Made by a program: the position numbers and the translations under genes | Notes under the pieces: generated by a model | What the model was told of the DNA's origin: nothing | The model's database searches: none | The model's input: only the letters and a program-made list of their open reading frames with translations | Shown here: positions 29,430 to 38,794 of the stretch, in pieces | Position numbering within the stretch: the stretch's first letter is position 1 | How the letters are laid out: each line of letters begins with the position of its first letter | Origin: an uncultured Chiayiivirga sp. | Lineage (GTDB): Bacteria > Pseudomonadota > Gammaproteobacteria > Xanthomonadales > Xanthomonadaceae | Direction: 5' to 3' | DNA: 64,000 bases | Assembly: GCA_934525595.1 (NCBI GenBank) | Contig: CAKSZJ010000013.1 | Location: 1 to 64,000, forward strand

Positions 29430-29430
29430 T

Positions 29431-30072
29431 ATGCAAAAGCCACTCCGTTGCCACTGGATCGCCGCGTTATTGCTGGTGATGTTCAGCACCCTCGGTTGTG
29501 CACCTGTGTATCAGGTTAAGTCCCCTGACCCTGATACGGGTTTGCTTCCGACGCACCTCGAGGTGCCGGCTGACGAAATCCTCACCTACATACCTAAGGC
29601 CAAGGTTCGTAACGTTCGATTCTTCCTCGTTCGTACCGCATCCGGCGGTATCGGGAACAATCAGGAGTTCGTGCAGTTCTTTCGCGGAGCAGTTCAGCAG
29701 CTGGGCATCGAACAGATCGTCACCTCTGAAGAGCTCACGAAGATGGTTTTGAGTTCAGACCTTCGAGACAGCGTGGGCAATGTGACCGACCCCGTCGCCT
29801 TGGCAAACATTTCGCGAGAGATTGGCCCTTTTCTGATTCTTGACGCCGTTCAGGTCCACCAAGGCTATGGATGGTTCCAGACGCGCGTCCGCATCACCGA
29901 CCCTGAGGATGCCGAGCGCCTGCTGGACATCAACCGGATCAAACTGAACTGGTCAAATCTCGACAAAGAGGTCAATTACCCAGTCCTTAACGTCATCAAG
30001 AAGTGGATTGACGAATCCCGGAGCCTCCCGTCAGACGACACTTCGACGACATCTAAAGATCTAAAGGTGTGA
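29431..30072 (+). CDS. Putative lipoprotein, lower GC than its neighbours
   Basis: The 213-aa product has a lipoprotein signal (IAALLLVMFSTLGCAPVY, lipobox LGC with Cys23), so it is probably an acylated envelope protein. The rest (VPADEILTYIPKAKVRNVRFFLVRT and QFFRGAVQQLGIEQIVTSEEL) matches no family I can name. It begins 1 bp after the lpdA stop and ends 4 bp before the next gene. By eye its codon use is far less GC-biased than that of the flanking genes (frequent TT/AT-ending codons), a sign of recent acquisition into the suc operon tail. Confidence 0.65.
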   Translation: MQKPLRCHWIAALLLVMFSTLGCAPVYQVKSPDPDTGLLPTHLEVPADEILTYIPKAKVRNVRFFLVRTASGGIGNNQEFVQFFRGAVQQLGIEQIVTSEELTKMVLSSDLRDSVGNVTDPVALANISREIGPFLILDAVQVHQGYGWFQTRVRITDPEDAERLLDINRIKLNWSNLDKEVNYPVLNVIKKWIDESRSLPSDDTSTTSKDLKV

Positions 30073-30076
30073 TCCA

Positions 30077-31105
30077 TTGGATACACACGTGAGCAAAAAG
30101 ACCACAGGCTCTCCGCGCTTCCCCGCCTTTCGCATCCGCGGAGAAATCGAGCGCGCCTGGCGCGCCGGGATCGAGCAGGTATCGCTGGACGAGCTGTCCC
30201 CCGGCGAGGTGGTGATCCGCGCCGCTTGGTCGTCGGTGAACTACAAGGACGCGCTGGCCGGCAGCGGCAAGGGCAAGATCCTGCGCCAGTTTCCGCTGAT
30301 CGGCGGAATCGACGTCGCCGGCACGGTAGTGTCTTCGGAAAGCCCGGACTTCGCGCCCGGCGATGCGGTGCTGGTGACCGGCTGCGGCCAGTCGGAAACC
30401 CGCGACGGCGGCTATGCGCATTTAGTCCGTGCCGAGGCCGGCAGCGTCATCCCGCTGCCGGAAGGCCTCAGCCTGCGCGAGGCCATGATCCTCGGAACGG
30501 CCGGCTTCACCGCCGCGCTGGCGCTCCTGCGCATGGAACGCCTCGGGCAGCGTCCCGAACACGGTCCGATCGTGGTGACCGGTGCCAGCGGCGGCGTCGG
30601 AATGCTCGGCATCGACATCCTCACCCGCGCCGGCTACGAGGCCCATGCGATCACCGGCAAGCTCGAACACCTCGATTTCCTGACCGCGCTCGGCGCGCGC
30701 CAGGTGATTTCGCGCGACAAGCTCTACTGGGGACAGCGTCCGCTGGAGCCCGCACACTGGGCCGGCGCGCTCGACGGCGTCGGCGGGGAAATGCTCGAAG
30801 GCCTGACCCGGGTGATCCAGCCGCGCGGCACCATCGTCAGCTACGGAATGGCCGGCGGCACGGAACTGCACACCACGGTGATGCCGTTCATCCTGCGCGC
30901 CATATCGCTGGTCGGGGTCTCGGCCTCCACCGCGCCGCGCGCCGACCGCGAAGCGGTATGGTCGCGCCTGTCAGGTCCGTGGCGCCCCGCCCACCTGGCC
31001 ACCATCGCCACCCGAGAGGTGACGCTGGATGAACTTCCCGACGTGTTCTCCGATATGCTGGCCGGACGCGCCTTCGGACGCACCCTGGTACGTCTTTCGG
31101 ACTGA
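30077..31105 (+). CDS. AcuI/YhdH-type quinone oxidoreductase (acrylyl-CoA reductase family)
   Basis: The 342-aa protein belongs to the zinc-free MDR family: VVIRAAWSSVNYKDALAGSGKGKI, PLIGGIDVAGTVVSSESP, GYAHLVRAEAGSVIPLPEGLS, then the NADPH fold VTGASGGVGMLGIDILTRAG and DGVGGEMLEGLTRVIQPRGT. YhdH/AcuI enzymes reduce acrylyl-CoA to propionyl-CoA with NADPH. The TTG at 30077 has an AAGG 9 bp upstream; a GTG at 30089 (MSKKTTGSP) is an equally plausible start. It follows the lipoprotein gene closely. Confidence 0.88.
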   Translation: MDTHVSKKTTGSPRFPAFRIRGEIERAWRAGIEQVSLDELSPGEVVIRAAWSSVNYKDALAGSGKGKILRQFPLIGGIDVAGTVVSSESPDFAPGDAVLVTGCGQSETRDGGYAHLVRAEAGSVIPLPEGLSLREAMILGTAGFTAALALLRMERLGQRPEHGPIVVTGASGGVGMLGIDILTRAGYEAHAITGKLEHLDFLTALGARQVISRDKLYWGQRPLEPAHWAGALDGVGGEMLEGLTRVIQPRGTIVSYGMAGGTELHTTVMPFILRAISLVGVSASTAPRADREAVWSRLSGPWRPAHLATIATREVTLDELPDVFSDMLAGRAFGRTLVRLSD

Positions 31106-31150
31106 ACCGGCCCGGGCATCGGAGCACGTCGCAGTTTCGCAGGGTCACGC

Positions 31151-31179
31151 TTCAACCCAGGCGACCAAGCGGCTAGAAT
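31151..31179 (+). promoter_or_regulatory. Candidate pilH promoter
   Basis: TTCAAC (31151-31156) and TAGAAT (31174-31179) are spaced by 17 bp, a fair sigma-70 pair 61 bp before the pilH start. TAGAAT is a close -10 match; the -35 is weak. Confidence 0.45.
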
Positions 31180-31239
31180 CGGGCGCATAAACCGGGGGAC
31201 GCCCACTTGCGCGGCGGCCAAAGCAATGTTGAGGTACCT

Positions 31240-31605
31240 ATGGCACGTGTTCTGATCGTCGACGATTCCCCTTCGCAGCTGATGGGCATGAAGCTCATCA
31301 TCGAGCGTCTGGGGCACGAAACCATTACCGCGGAGGATGGTGCGCAGGGCGTGGAAGTGGCCAAGCGCGAAATGCCCGACCTGATCCTGATGGACGTGGT
31401 CATGCCCAACCTCAATGGCTTTCAGGCCACGCGCTCGATCTCCAAGAACGCCGACACGGCCCACATCCCGATCATCCTGGTGACCACGAAGGATCAGGAG
31501 ACCGATCGCGTGTGGGGCATGCGCCAGGGCGCCAAGGCCTACCTGACCAAGCCGGTCAACGAGGGCGCGCTGATCAAGCTGGTCAAGGAACTGCTCCCCG
31601 CCTGA
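31240..31605 (+). CDS. pilH: PilH-like twitching motility response regulator
   Basis: The 121-aa single-domain CheY-like receiver has the acidic pair D8-D9, phospho-acceptor D52 (LILMDVVMP), VTTKDQETDRVWG and LTKPV. The text is very close to PilH of the Pil-Chp chemosensory pathway that controls type IV pilus retraction (MARVLIVDDSPSQ, LNGFQATR). The ATG at 31240 follows GAGGT. No pilG, pilI or pilJ is nearby, so the gene stands apart from the rest of the Chp cluster here. Confidence 0.88.
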   Translation: MARVLIVDDSPSQLMGMKLIIERLGHETITAEDGAQGVEVAKREMPDLILMDVVMPNLNGFQATRSISKNADTAHIPIILVTTKDQETDRVWGMRQGAKAYLTKPVNEGALIKLVKELLPA

Positions 31606-31640
31606 CCCCGTCGCGCGACGGAATTCCCCGCCGAACATGA

Positions 31641-31669
31641 AAAGCCGCGCGTTCCCGACGCGCGGCTTT
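31641..31669. terminator. Bidirectional terminator between pilH and mmsB
   Basis: AAAGCCGCGCG (31641-31651) and CGCGCGGCTTT (31659-31669) form a perfect 11-bp stem with a 7-nt loop, with A and T ends on both sides, so it can end transcription of both convergent genes. Confidence 0.8.
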
Positions 31670-31676
31670 CCTTCGT

Positions 31677-32579
31677 TCAGGCCTTGCGGAGCAGATTCAC
31701 CACGCTGGAAAAATCCAGCCCGCCGCGCCCGGCCTGGCTGTTCATCGCATAGAGGTTGCGCGCCAGCTCGCCCAGCGGAATCGAGGCGCCGGAGCCCATC
31801 GCGGCCTCCGCCGCCAGCCCGAGATCCTTGAGCATCAGATCGTTGCCGAAGCCGCCCTCGTAGCCGCGCGAAGCCGGCGCGCCGGGCAGCACGCCCGGCC
31901 AGGGATTGCATACCTCGGTCGCCCAGCTGCGGCTGGTACTCACCGCCATCATCTGCGACAGCGCGGCGGGATCGAGCCCGTGCGCCACGCCCAGGGCGAT
32001 GGCCTCGCCGGTGGCGGCCATGATCACGCCCAGGGCCATGTTGTTGCACAGCTTCGCAACCTGGCCGGCGCCGGCGCCGCCCATGTGGAAGATGTTCTTG
32101 CCCATGGCCGAAAGCAGCGGACGGGCACGCTCCAGCGCATCGACCTCGCCACCGACGATGAAGGTCAGGGTGCCGGCGACGGCGCCGGCCGTACCGCCCG
32201 AGACCGGCGCGTCGAGCATCGCCAGGCCGCGCGCGGCCGCGGCCTGCGCCACCTTGCGCGCGCTGGCCGGCGCGATGGTGCTCGAATCGATCACCAGCGC
32301 GTCCGGTTCGATCGCGGCCAGGATGCCGTCTTCACCCAGATACAGACCTTCGACGTGGCGGCTGGCCGGCAGCATCGAGACCACCACCCGCGCGCCCTTC
32401 ACCGCGTCGATCGCGCTGCTGGCCGCCGCGGCACCCGCCGCAACGGCGGCTTCCAGCGCTGCCGGAACGAGATCGAACACCCGCACGGGAAAGCCGGCCT
32501 TGAGCAGATTGGCGGCCATCGGCCCGCCCATATGGCCCAGGCCGATGAACGCGACGGTTGGATGCGATGTGGTGCTCAT
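31677..32579 (-). CDS. mmsB: 3-hydroxyisobutyrate dehydrogenase
   Basis: The 300-aa NAD-dependent enzyme oxidises 3-hydroxyisobutyrate to methylmalonate semialdehyde in valine breakdown. The N-terminal Rossmann motif (VAFIGLGHMGGPMAANLLKAGF), DAPVSGGTAGAVAGTLTFIVGG and the catalytic GAGQVAKLCNNMALGVIMAATGEA are intact. The ATG at 32579 (MSTTSHPTVAFIG) is chosen over one at 32612. It is the last gene of the mmsA-led operon, separated from its upstream gene by 170 bp containing an extragenic repeat. Confidence 0.94.
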   Translation of the reverse strand: MSTTSHPTVAFIGLGHMGGPMAANLLKAGFPVRVFDLVPAALEAAVAAGAAAASSAIDAVKGARVVVSMLPASRHVEGLYLGEDGILAAIEPDALVIDSSTIAPASARKVAQAAAARGLAMLDAPVSGGTAGAVAGTLTFIVGGEVDALERARPLLSAMGKNIFHMGGAGAGQVAKLCNNMALGVIMAATGEAIALGVAHGLDPAALSQMMAVSTSRSWATEVCNPWPGVLPGAPASRGYEGGFGNDLMLKDLGLAAEAAMGSGASIPLGELARNLYAMNSQAGRGGLDFSSVVNLLRKA

Positions 32580-32644
32580 GGTGGTGTCTTCGCCTCTGTT
32601 GGATGTGGTCAAACAGTCGGTAGCGCTCTATCGAAGACCGCAGC

Positions 32645-32713
32645 GCCGGGGACGTCGTCCCGACCTGCGGGTCCGGAGAAGAGGGTTCGCAGGTCGGCGC
32701 TACGCCCCCGACG
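32645..32713. repeat. Extragenic palindromic repeat, dispersed copy
   Basis: CCGACCTGCG (32660-32669) pairs with CGCAGGTCGG (32688-32697), flanked by GGGGACGTCGTCC and GCGCTACGCCCCCGACG. It is a variant copy of the element in tandem at 19502-19823, lying inside the valine operon just upstream of mmsB. Confidence 0.7.
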
Positions 32714-32749
32714 TGTTCTCGTCTCTCGTCTGCGTGAGGGTCGTTTCAC

Positions 32750-33919
32750 TCAGCGCAACGCCCCGCGCTGCGGATCATCGCGTCCCAGATCGGCGAGCGG
32801 ATGCCCGCCGGCCGGCCAGGGCGCGGTGAAGAAGGATTCGATGAAGTCGCCGCCGGTATCGGCCAGCGTGGCCGGGTTCCAGCGCGGATTCTTGTCCTTG
32901 TCGATCAGCAGCGCGCGGATGCCTTCGGCAAAATCGCCGTGCGCCGCGCAGCGCAGCGCGGCAATCAGCTCCAGCCGGAACGTGTCGGCCAGCGACAGGC
33001 GGCTGGCGCGGCGCTGCAGCTCCCAGGACAGCCGGATCGAGGACGGGCAGCCGCGCGCCAGCGCGGCCTGGGCCTTCTGCCACCAGCTGTCATCGATCGA
33101 GGCATCGGCAATCGCCGCGACCGCAGCGTCCAGCGAGTGGCCGGCGCAGCAGGCATCGATCCGCTGGCGCAGGCGCTGCAGCGGGCCGGGCGCAAGCTCC
33201 GCCAGCGCGAAGTCGCGCAGCAGGGCATCGAGGTGAACCGCATTCTCTCCGGAGTCATCGCTCCAGCGCGCCCCGGAAAGCGCGCCGAGCAGCTCCGCGT
33301 AGCGCTCACCGGGGACGACGCTGTCGGCAAATCCGGCATAGAGCGCATCGGAGGCGTCGATGCTGGCCCCGGTCAGCGCGAGGAAGCGGCCGGTTGCGCC
33401 GGGCGCGCGAGACAGCATCCAGGTGCCGCCCACGTCCGGGAACAGGCCGATGCCGATCTCCGGCATGGCCAGACGCGAGGTTTCGGTGAGCACACGGTGG
33501 CTGGCACCGGCCATGAGGCCGATGCCGCCGCCCATCACGATGCCCTGGCCCCAGCAGAGGATCGGCTTGGGGCAGGCGTGGATGGCGTAATCGAGCCGAT
33601 ATTCGCGCGAGAAGAACGCCAGCGCGTAATCCGCGGCGGATGCCTCTTCCGGACTCCTGACTCCGGGCGCCGAATCCTGCGCCCGCATCGACCGATACAG
33701 TGAGTGCAGATCGCCGCCGGCGCAGAAGGCCTTTTCTCCGGCACCGCGCAGCACCACTAAAGCGATGCCGGCGTCCGCGACCCAGCCTTCCAGCGCCTGC
33801 GCCAGCGCGTCGACCATCTCCAGCGACAGGCCGTTGAGCGTCGCCGGCGCGTTGAGCGTGGCGATGCCGATGCGATGTGCGCCGGCGGCGCGTTCCTCCA
33901 GAAGCAGCGGCGCGCTCAT
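32750..33919 (-). CDS. Enoyl-CoA hydratase/isomerase family, probable 3-hydroxyisobutyryl-CoA hydrolase
   Basis: The 389-aa protein has the crotonase fold: ATLNAPATLNGLSLEMV, the oxyanion-hole stretch LRGAGEKAFCAGGDLHSLY, GGGIGLMAGASHRVLTETS, MPEIGIGLFPDVGGTWMLSR, and a C-terminal extension (SIRLSWELQRRASRL, LRCAAHGDFAEGIRALLIDKDKNPRW) diagnostic of HIBCH. Its length exceeds simple hydratases (about 260 aa), which supports the hydrolase that removes CoA from 3-hydroxyisobutyryl-CoA. Its ATG overlaps the acyl-CoA dehydrogenase stop (ATGA). A separate methacrylyl-CoA hydratase is not seen in the cluster. Confidence 0.88.
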   Translation of the reverse strand: MSAPLLLEERAAGAHRIGIATLNAPATLNGLSLEMVDALAQALEGWVADAGIALVVLRGAGEKAFCAGGDLHSLYRSMRAQDSAPGVRSPEEASAADYALAFFSREYRLDYAIHACPKPILCWGQGIVMGGGIGLMAGASHRVLTETSRLAMPEIGIGLFPDVGGTWMLSRAPGATGRFLALTGASIDASDALYAGFADSVVPGERYAELLGALSGARWSDDSGENAVHLDALLRDFALAELAPGPLQRLRQRIDACCAGHSLDAAVAAIADASIDDSWWQKAQAALARGCPSSIRLSWELQRRASRLSLADTFRLELIAALRCAAHGDFAEGIRALLIDKDKNPRWNPATLADTGGDFIESFFTAPWPAGGHPLADLGRDDPQRGALR

Positions 33920-35070
33920 CGCAGTTCCCGCTCCGAACCAAGCAGGCGGCGCGCAATGATCATGCGCATCACTTCGTTGGTGCCCTCCAGGATGCGGTGC
34001 ACGCGCAGGTCGCGCAGCAGGCGTTCGATCGGGAACTCGCGGATGTAGCCGTAGCCGCCGTGCAGCTGCAGGGCCTCGTCCACGATGTTGAAGCAGGTGT
34101 CGGTGGCGAAACGCTTGGCCATGGCGCACCAGGTGGTGGCATCGGCGCTGCCGGCATCGAGCCTGGCGGCGGCGGTGTGCACCATCTGGCGCGAGGCTGC
34201 GAGGTTCGTGGCCATGTCGGCGAGGCGGAACTGCAGCGCCTGGAACTCCGCCAGCGGCTTGCCGAACTGACGGCGCTCGCCCAGATACCTGCGCGCCTGG
34301 TCGAGCGCGGCCTGCGCCCCGCCCAGCGAGCAGGAGGCGATGTTGATGCGGCCGCCGTCCAGACCCTTCATCGCAAAGACGAAGCCTTCACCCTCCTCGC
34401 CCAGGCGGTTGGCCAGCGGCACGCGCACGTTCTCGAAGGTGATGCCGCAGGTCGGCTGGCTGTGCCAGCCCATCTTTTCCTCCTGACGCCCATAGGTGAT
34501 GCCCGGCGCATCGGCCGGCACCGCGAAGGCGCTGATGCCCTTGGGGCCATCCTGCCCGGTGCGCGCCATCACGATCAGCAGGTCGCTGGAACCGCCGCCG
34601 GAAATGAAGGCCTTGCTGCCGCTGATGGCGTAGCCGTCGCCATCGCGCTGCGCGCGGGTGGCGAGCGAGGCGGCGTCGGAGCCGGAGCCGGGTTCGGTCA
34701 GGCAGTAGGAGCCGATCTTGCGACCGGACGTCAGGGCTTCGCCCCACTGTGCCTTGATCTCGTCGGTGCCCCATTGGCCCAGCATCCAGGTGGCCATGTT
34801 GTGGATGGTGAAGTAGGCGGCGGTGGACGGGCAGGCGGCCGCCAGCTCCTCGAACACCACGGCGGCCGACAGCCGCGACGCGCCCAGCCCGCCGATGTCG
34901 GGGGACGCATACAGGCCGCAGAAGCCCAGTTCGCCGCCCGCCTCGATCACCTCGCGCGGGAAGTGGTGGTCGGCGTCCCACTGCGCCGCGAATGGCGCCA
35001 TGCGCGCCTGCGCGAATTCGCGCGCGGCCTCGCGGAATGCCTGCTGTTCCTCGTTCAGTTCCAGATCCAC
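33916..35070 (-). CDS. Acyl-CoA dehydrogenase, probable isobutyryl-CoA dehydrogenase
   Basis: The FAD enzyme (384 aa) shows ACAD motifs: GELGFCGLYASPDIGGLG, SYCLTEPGSGSDAAS, KAFISGGGSSDLLIVMART, CSLGGAQAALDQARRYLGER, QLHGGYGYIREFPIERLLRDLR and ILEGTNEVMRMIIARRL. Position between mmsA and the HIBCH gene points to isobutyryl-CoA to methacrylyl-CoA in valine degradation. I take the GTG at 35070 (VDLELNEEQQAF): it lies 7 bp after the mmsA stop with a GAGG site 6 bp upstream. An ATG at 35109 would overlap mmsA and add an unmatched tail. Confidence 0.9.
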   Translation of the reverse strand: MDLELNEEQQAFREAAREFAQARMAPFAAQWDADHHFPREVIEAGGELGFCGLYASPDIGGLGASRLSAAVVFEELAAACPSTAAYFTIHNMATWMLGQWGTDEIKAQWGEALTSGRKIGSYCLTEPGSGSDAASLATRAQRDGDGYAISGSKAFISGGGSSDLLIVMARTGQDGPKGISAFAVPADAPGITYGRQEEKMGWHSQPTCGITFENVRVPLANRLGEEGEGFVFAMKGLDGGRINIASCSLGGAQAALDQARRYLGERRQFGKPLAEFQALQFRLADMATNLAASRQMVHTAAARLDAGSADATTWCAMAKRFATDTCFNIVDEALQLHGGYGYIREFPIERLLRDLRVHRILEGTNEVMRMIIARRLLGSERELR

Positions 35071-35077
35071 GCGCGCC

Positions 35078-36601
35078 TCACTTGAGCGAAATGGTGGTGT
35101 TGACGCCATGCGCCGCGGTTTCCTCGTCGAACCAGCGCGAAATCACGGTCTTGGTCTGGGTATAGAACGCCACGACCTGCTTGCCGTACGGGCCCAGATC
35201 GCCGAGCTTGGAGGCGCGCGATCCGGTGAAGGAGAAGGACGGGACCGGCACCGGAATCGGCAGGTTGATGCCGACCTGGCCCACGTCGATGTCCTCCTGG
35301 AACCTGCGCGCCGCCCAGCCGGACTGGGTGAAGACCGCGGTGCCGTTGCCGTTGGGATTGGCGTTGACCAGGGCGATGGCCTCGTCGAGCGTGTCGACTT
35401 CAAGGATCACCAGCACCGGCCCGAAGATCTCCTCGTCGTAGATGCGCATGCCCGGCTTCACGCCGGAGAAGATCGTCGGGCCGACGAAGTTGCCTTTCTC
35501 GAAACCGGCGACGACGGGATTGCGCCCGTCCAGCTCCAGCGTCGCACCCTGCGCCACGCCCGAGGCAATCATGTCCTCGATGCGCGCGCGCGCGGCGCAG
35601 GAAATCACCGGGCCAACATCGGTTCCGGCCTCGGTGCCGGCGCTGACCTTGAGCGCCCTGGCCTTGGCCACCAGATCGGGAATCCACCCGCGCGCCTCGC
35701 CCACCAGCACCAGGGTGGACGCCGCCATGCAGCGCTGCCCGGCGGCGCCGAAAGCCGCGCCCACCATGGCGTTGAGGGACTGCTCCTTGTTGGCGTCGGG
35801 CAGCACCACGGCGTGGTTCTTGGCACCCATCATGCACTGCGCGCGCTTGCCGGCGAGCGAGGCGCGCTGATAGACGTGCGTGCCCACTTTCGTGGAGCCG
35901 ACGAAGGAAACGGCCTTGATGTCGGGGTGGTCGCAGATCGCGTTGACCACGTCCGGGCCGCCGTGCACCACATTCAGCACGCCCTTGGGGATGCCGGCTT
36001 CCAGCGCCAGCTCGACCAGGCGCATGGTCACCATCGGGTCCTGCTCGGAGGGCTTGAGCACGAAGGTGTTGCCGGTGGCGATCGCCATCGGGAACATCCA
36101 CAGCGGGATCATCGCGGGGAAGTTGAACGGGGTGATGCCGGCGCACACGCCCAGCGGCTGCAGCAGGGTGTAGGTGTCCACGCCGTTGGCGACGTTGTTG
36201 GCCAGTTCGCCCAACTGCAGGTTGCCGATGCCGGCGGCATGCTCCACCACTTCCAGCCCGCGGAACACGTCGCCCTCGGCATCGGGCAGGGTCTTGCCCT
36301 GCTCGGCGGTGAGGATCGCCGCGAGTTCCTGCATGTGTTCGCGGATCAGCTGCTGGTACTTGAGGAAGATGCGCGCCCGCGTGCTGATCGGGGTCTTGCG
36401 CCAGGTCTTGAAGGCTTCCTTGGCCGCGGCCACCGCCGCATCCACCTCCGCCGTCGTGGCGAAGGGGACGCGCGCCAGCACATCCTGGGTGGCCGGATTG
36501 ACGACATCGCGCCATTCGCTGGTGCGGGACTCGACGAACGCGCCGTCGATCAGGAGCTTCACCGTCGGGATACCGGCGGCGGCCTGGGTAGATGTGTTCA
36601 T
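35078..36601 (-). CDS. mmsA: Methylmalonate-semialdehyde dehydrogenase (CoA-acylating)
   Basis: The 507-aa aldehyde dehydrogenase converts methylmalonate semialdehyde to propionyl-CoA. It has [61 protein letters not shown], the [10 protein letters not shown] cofactor loop, the catalytic cysteine in [20 protein letters not shown], and [20 protein letters not shown], all typical of MmsA. It leads the four-gene valine operon. A TAGACT hexamer on the minus strand at 36680-36685 could be its -10. Confidence 0.95.
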   Translation of the reverse strand: MNTSTQAAAGIPTVKLLIDGAFVESRTSEWRDVVNPATQDVLARVPFATTAEVDAAVAAAKEAFKTWRKTPISTRARIFLKYQQLIREHMQELAAILTAEQGKTLPDAEGDVFRGLEVVEHAAGIGNLQLGELANNVANGVDTYTLLQPLGVCAGITPFNFPAMIPLWMFPMAIATGNTFVLKPSEQDPMVTMRLVELALEAGIPKGVLNVVHGGPDVVNAICDHPDIKAVSFVGSTKVGTHVYQRASLAGKRAQCMMGAKNHAVVLPDANKEQSLNAMVGAAFGAAGQRCMAASTLVLVGEARGWIPDLVAKARALKVSAGTEAGTDVGPVISCAARARIEDMIASGVAQGATLELDGRNPVVAGFEKGNFVGPTIFSGVKPGMRIYDEEIFGPVLVILEVDTLDEAIALVNANPNGNGTAVFTQSGWAARRFQEDIDVGQVGINLPIPVPVPSFSFTGSRASKLGDLGPYGKQVVAFYTQTKTVISRWFDEETAAHGVNTTISLK

Positions 36602-36759
36602 GGCGGAATTCTCTTGCAGAGGCGGGAAACTCGGGCGCGGCCGGACCCGGCGCGCATCGGCTGCGGAGCAGCACCGGGCAGTCTAGCAGCGGCGCTCTCG
36701 CCGCAGCATGCGGTATCGCAGCAAGACGCCGGCGCACGGAGTGCAGCGCGCGCGCGGGA

Positions 36760-37926
36760 TCAGCCGCTCTGGCGCAGCCGCGCCACCACCGGGGCCACCT
36801 GCTGCGCGCGGCCCAGCAGTTCGCCGGCACGCTCCAGCCGCTGCGCCAGCCCGGCAGGGGAATCGGCACACAGGGTGGCGTGTCCGAGCTTGCGTCCCGG
36901 CCGCGGCGCCTTGCCGTAGTCGTGCAGGTGCAGGCCGGGCACCGCCAGCGCGGCCTCGGCCGCCGGCATCGTGCCGACGAAGTTCAGCATGCAGGCGTGT
37001 CCGTGCGCGCCGGTATCGCCCAGCGGCCAGCCGAGCGCGGCGCGCAGGTGGTTCTCGAACTGCGAGGTGCACGCGCCTTCGATCGTCCAGTGCCCGGAAT
37101 TGTGCACGCGCGGGGCCATTTCGTTGGCAAGCAGGCGGTCGCCGGCGTCGAACAGTTCCAGCGCGAACACGCCGACGTAGCCGAGCGATTCGGCCAGGCG
37201 GCGGGCGTGGCCGATGGCCTCGGCCTCCTGCCCCGGCGAAACCTCGGCCGGTGCCAGGCTGGCCGAGAGCACGCCGTCCACATGCCAGTTCTCGGTGATC
37301 GGCCAGGCAGCGAATTCGCCGGACCGCGCCCGCACCGCGACCACGGACAGCTCTCGGCGAAACGGCACGAAAGCTTCGAGGATGAGGCCGACCGCCGCCG
37401 CCTGATCGCCCAGCGCAGCCCAGGCGGCATCGAGGTCGGCTTCGCCGCGCAGGCGGAACTGGCCCTTGCCGTCGTAGCCGAAGCGGCGGGTCTTGAGGAT
37501 GGCGGGAAGGCCGAGCGAACGCGCGGCGGAGGCTAGCCCGGCGCGATCATCCACCGCCATGAAGCCCGGCGTGGGGATGCCCAGCGCATTGAAGCGGGTT
37601 TTTTCCACGAGCCGATCCTGCGCCGTGGCCAGCGCGTCGCGCCCGGGATGCGCGGGCACCCGCGCGGCCAGCAGGTCGAGGCTGGCGGCAGGCACGTTCT
37701 CGAAGTCGAAGGTCGCCGCGTCGATGCCTTCGGCAAAGTGCGCCAGCGCCTGCGCGTCATCCCAGGCGGCGACCTGCAGCGGCGCAGCCTGCCCGGCGCA
37801 GGCATCGGGCGCCGGGTCGTACAGGGAAAAGCGCAGCCCCAGCGGCAGCCCGGCCAGCACCATCATGCGCGCCAGCTGGCCGCCGCCCAGGATGCCGACG
37901 GTGGAGGTTGTGCCCGCGTGGGTCAT
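36760..37926 (-). CDS. purK: N5-carboxyaminoimidazole ribonucleotide synthase
   Basis: The 388-aa ATP-grasp enzyme makes N5-CAIR from AIR, ATP and bicarbonate. Seen: [68 protein letters not shown], and [29 protein letters not shown]. Length and order are normal. The ATG overlaps the purE stop (ATGA at 37923-37926), so the pair is translationally coupled. Confidence 0.96.
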   Translation of the reverse strand: MTHAGTTSTVGILGGGQLARMMVLAGLPLGLRFSLYDPAPDACAGQAAPLQVAAWDDAQALAHFAEGIDAATFDFENVPAASLDLLAARVPAHPGRDALATAQDRLVEKTRFNALGIPTPGFMAVDDRAGLASAARSLGLPAILKTRRFGYDGKGQFRLRGEADLDAAWAALGDQAAAVGLILEAFVPFRRELSVVAVRARSGEFAAWPITENWHVDGVLSASLAPAEVSPGQEAEAIGHARRLAESLGYVGVFALELFDAGDRLLANEMAPRVHNSGHWTIEGACTSQFENHLRAALGWPLGDTGAHGHACMLNFVGTMPAAEAALAVPGLHLHDYGKAPRPGRKLGHATLCADSPAGLAQRLERAGELLGRAQQVAPVVARLRQSG

Positions 37927-38429
37927 GAGTGCGCCGGATCCGGGTGCGCGCGCACCCGCGCCGTCTGCGCCGCGCGGAACGCATCGAGCGCCTCGCGCAC
38001 GCGCGCGTCGCCCGCGGCCAGAAGCGCGGCGGCGAACAGCGCCGCGTTGACGGCTCCGGCGCGACCGATGGCGAAGGTGGCGACCGGCACGCCGGCCGGC
38101 ATCTGCACGATGGATAGCAGCGAGTCCATCCCGTTGAGCACCCGCGACTGCACCGGCACGCCGAGCACAGGCAGCGGCGTCAGCGAGGCCAGCATTCCCG
38201 GCAGGTGGGCGGCACCGCCGGCTCCCGCGATGATCGCCTTCAGACCGCGCTCACGCGCCGTGCGGGCGTACTCGAACAGGCGCTCGGGCGTGCGATGGGC
38301 CGACACCACTTCGCGCTCGAAGGTGATGTCCAGCGCTTCGAGCTGCGCGGCAGCGTGGCACATCGTTTCCCAGTCCGAGCGCGAGCCCATCACCAGGCCC
38401 ACCTGCGCTTGCTGCAACGTCTGGCTCAT
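37923..38429 (-). CDS. purE: N5-carboxyaminoimidazole ribonucleotide mutase
   Basis: The 168-aa enzyme converts N5-CAIR to CAIR in purine synthesis. Class I motifs are complete: [71 protein letters not shown] and [14 protein letters not shown]. The ATG at 38429 begins the conserved domain. A TACAAT on the minus strand at 38459-38464 may be its -10, 30 bp upstream. It is divergent from the Trm112-like gene. Confidence 0.96.
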   Translation of the reverse strand: MSQTLQQAQVGLVMGSRSDWETMCHAAAQLEALDITFEREVVSAHRTPERLFEYARTARERGLKAIIAGAGGAAHLPGMLASLTPLPVLGVPVQSRVLNGMDSLLSIVQMPAGVPVATFAIGRAGAVNAALFAAALLAAGDARVREALDAFRAAQTARVRAHPDPAHS

Positions 38430-38515
38430 CCAATTGGTCCGTGGCGAGTCGAGCGCGTATTGTAGTGTCTGCACCGCGCTGACAGAATCCTTGCGCAGTT
38501 CCTGGAGTTCCGGCC

Positions 38516-38794
38516 TTGGCCCTCGACCCCCGACTTGTCGAAATCCTGCGCTGTCCGGCCTCCGGGCAGGCGCTGCGCGAGCTGGACCCGCAGCGGCTGG
38601 CCGCGGTGAATCTGGCGATCTCCGCAGGTACGGCGCACCGCGACGACGGCAGCGCCGCGCGCGAGGCACTTCGCGCCGCGCTCATCACGGCGAATGCGGA
38701 TCGGGTCTATCCCATCAACGAGGGCATCCCGGTCATGCTCGCGAGCGAAGCGCTGATGCTGCCGCCCGGAACCGCGGACGACAGCGCCAGATGA
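38516..38794 (+). CDS. Trm112/YcaR-like small protein with few cysteines
   Basis: The 92-aa protein begins like YcaR/Trm112 ([18 protein letters not shown]) and ends with the family signature [17 protein letters not shown]. The usual CPxC-type zinc knuckle is reduced to one cysteine, and an Ala-rich insert of about 30 residues sits between the two halves. Trm112 proteins activate methyltransferases in eukaryotes; bacterial roles are unclear. Its start is a TTG at 38516. The stop overlaps the DUF1631 gene start (ATGA). Confidence 0.75.
   Translation: MALDPRLVEILRCPASGQALRELDPQRLAAVNLAISAGTAHRDDGSAAREALRAALITANADRVYPINEGIPVMLASEALMLPPGTADDSAR

Noticed and set aside
33877..36919. Long plus-strand frames across the valine operon
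   Set aside because: No domain similarity; minus-strand mmsA and acyl-CoA dehydrogenase are complete, with operon-style overlaps.
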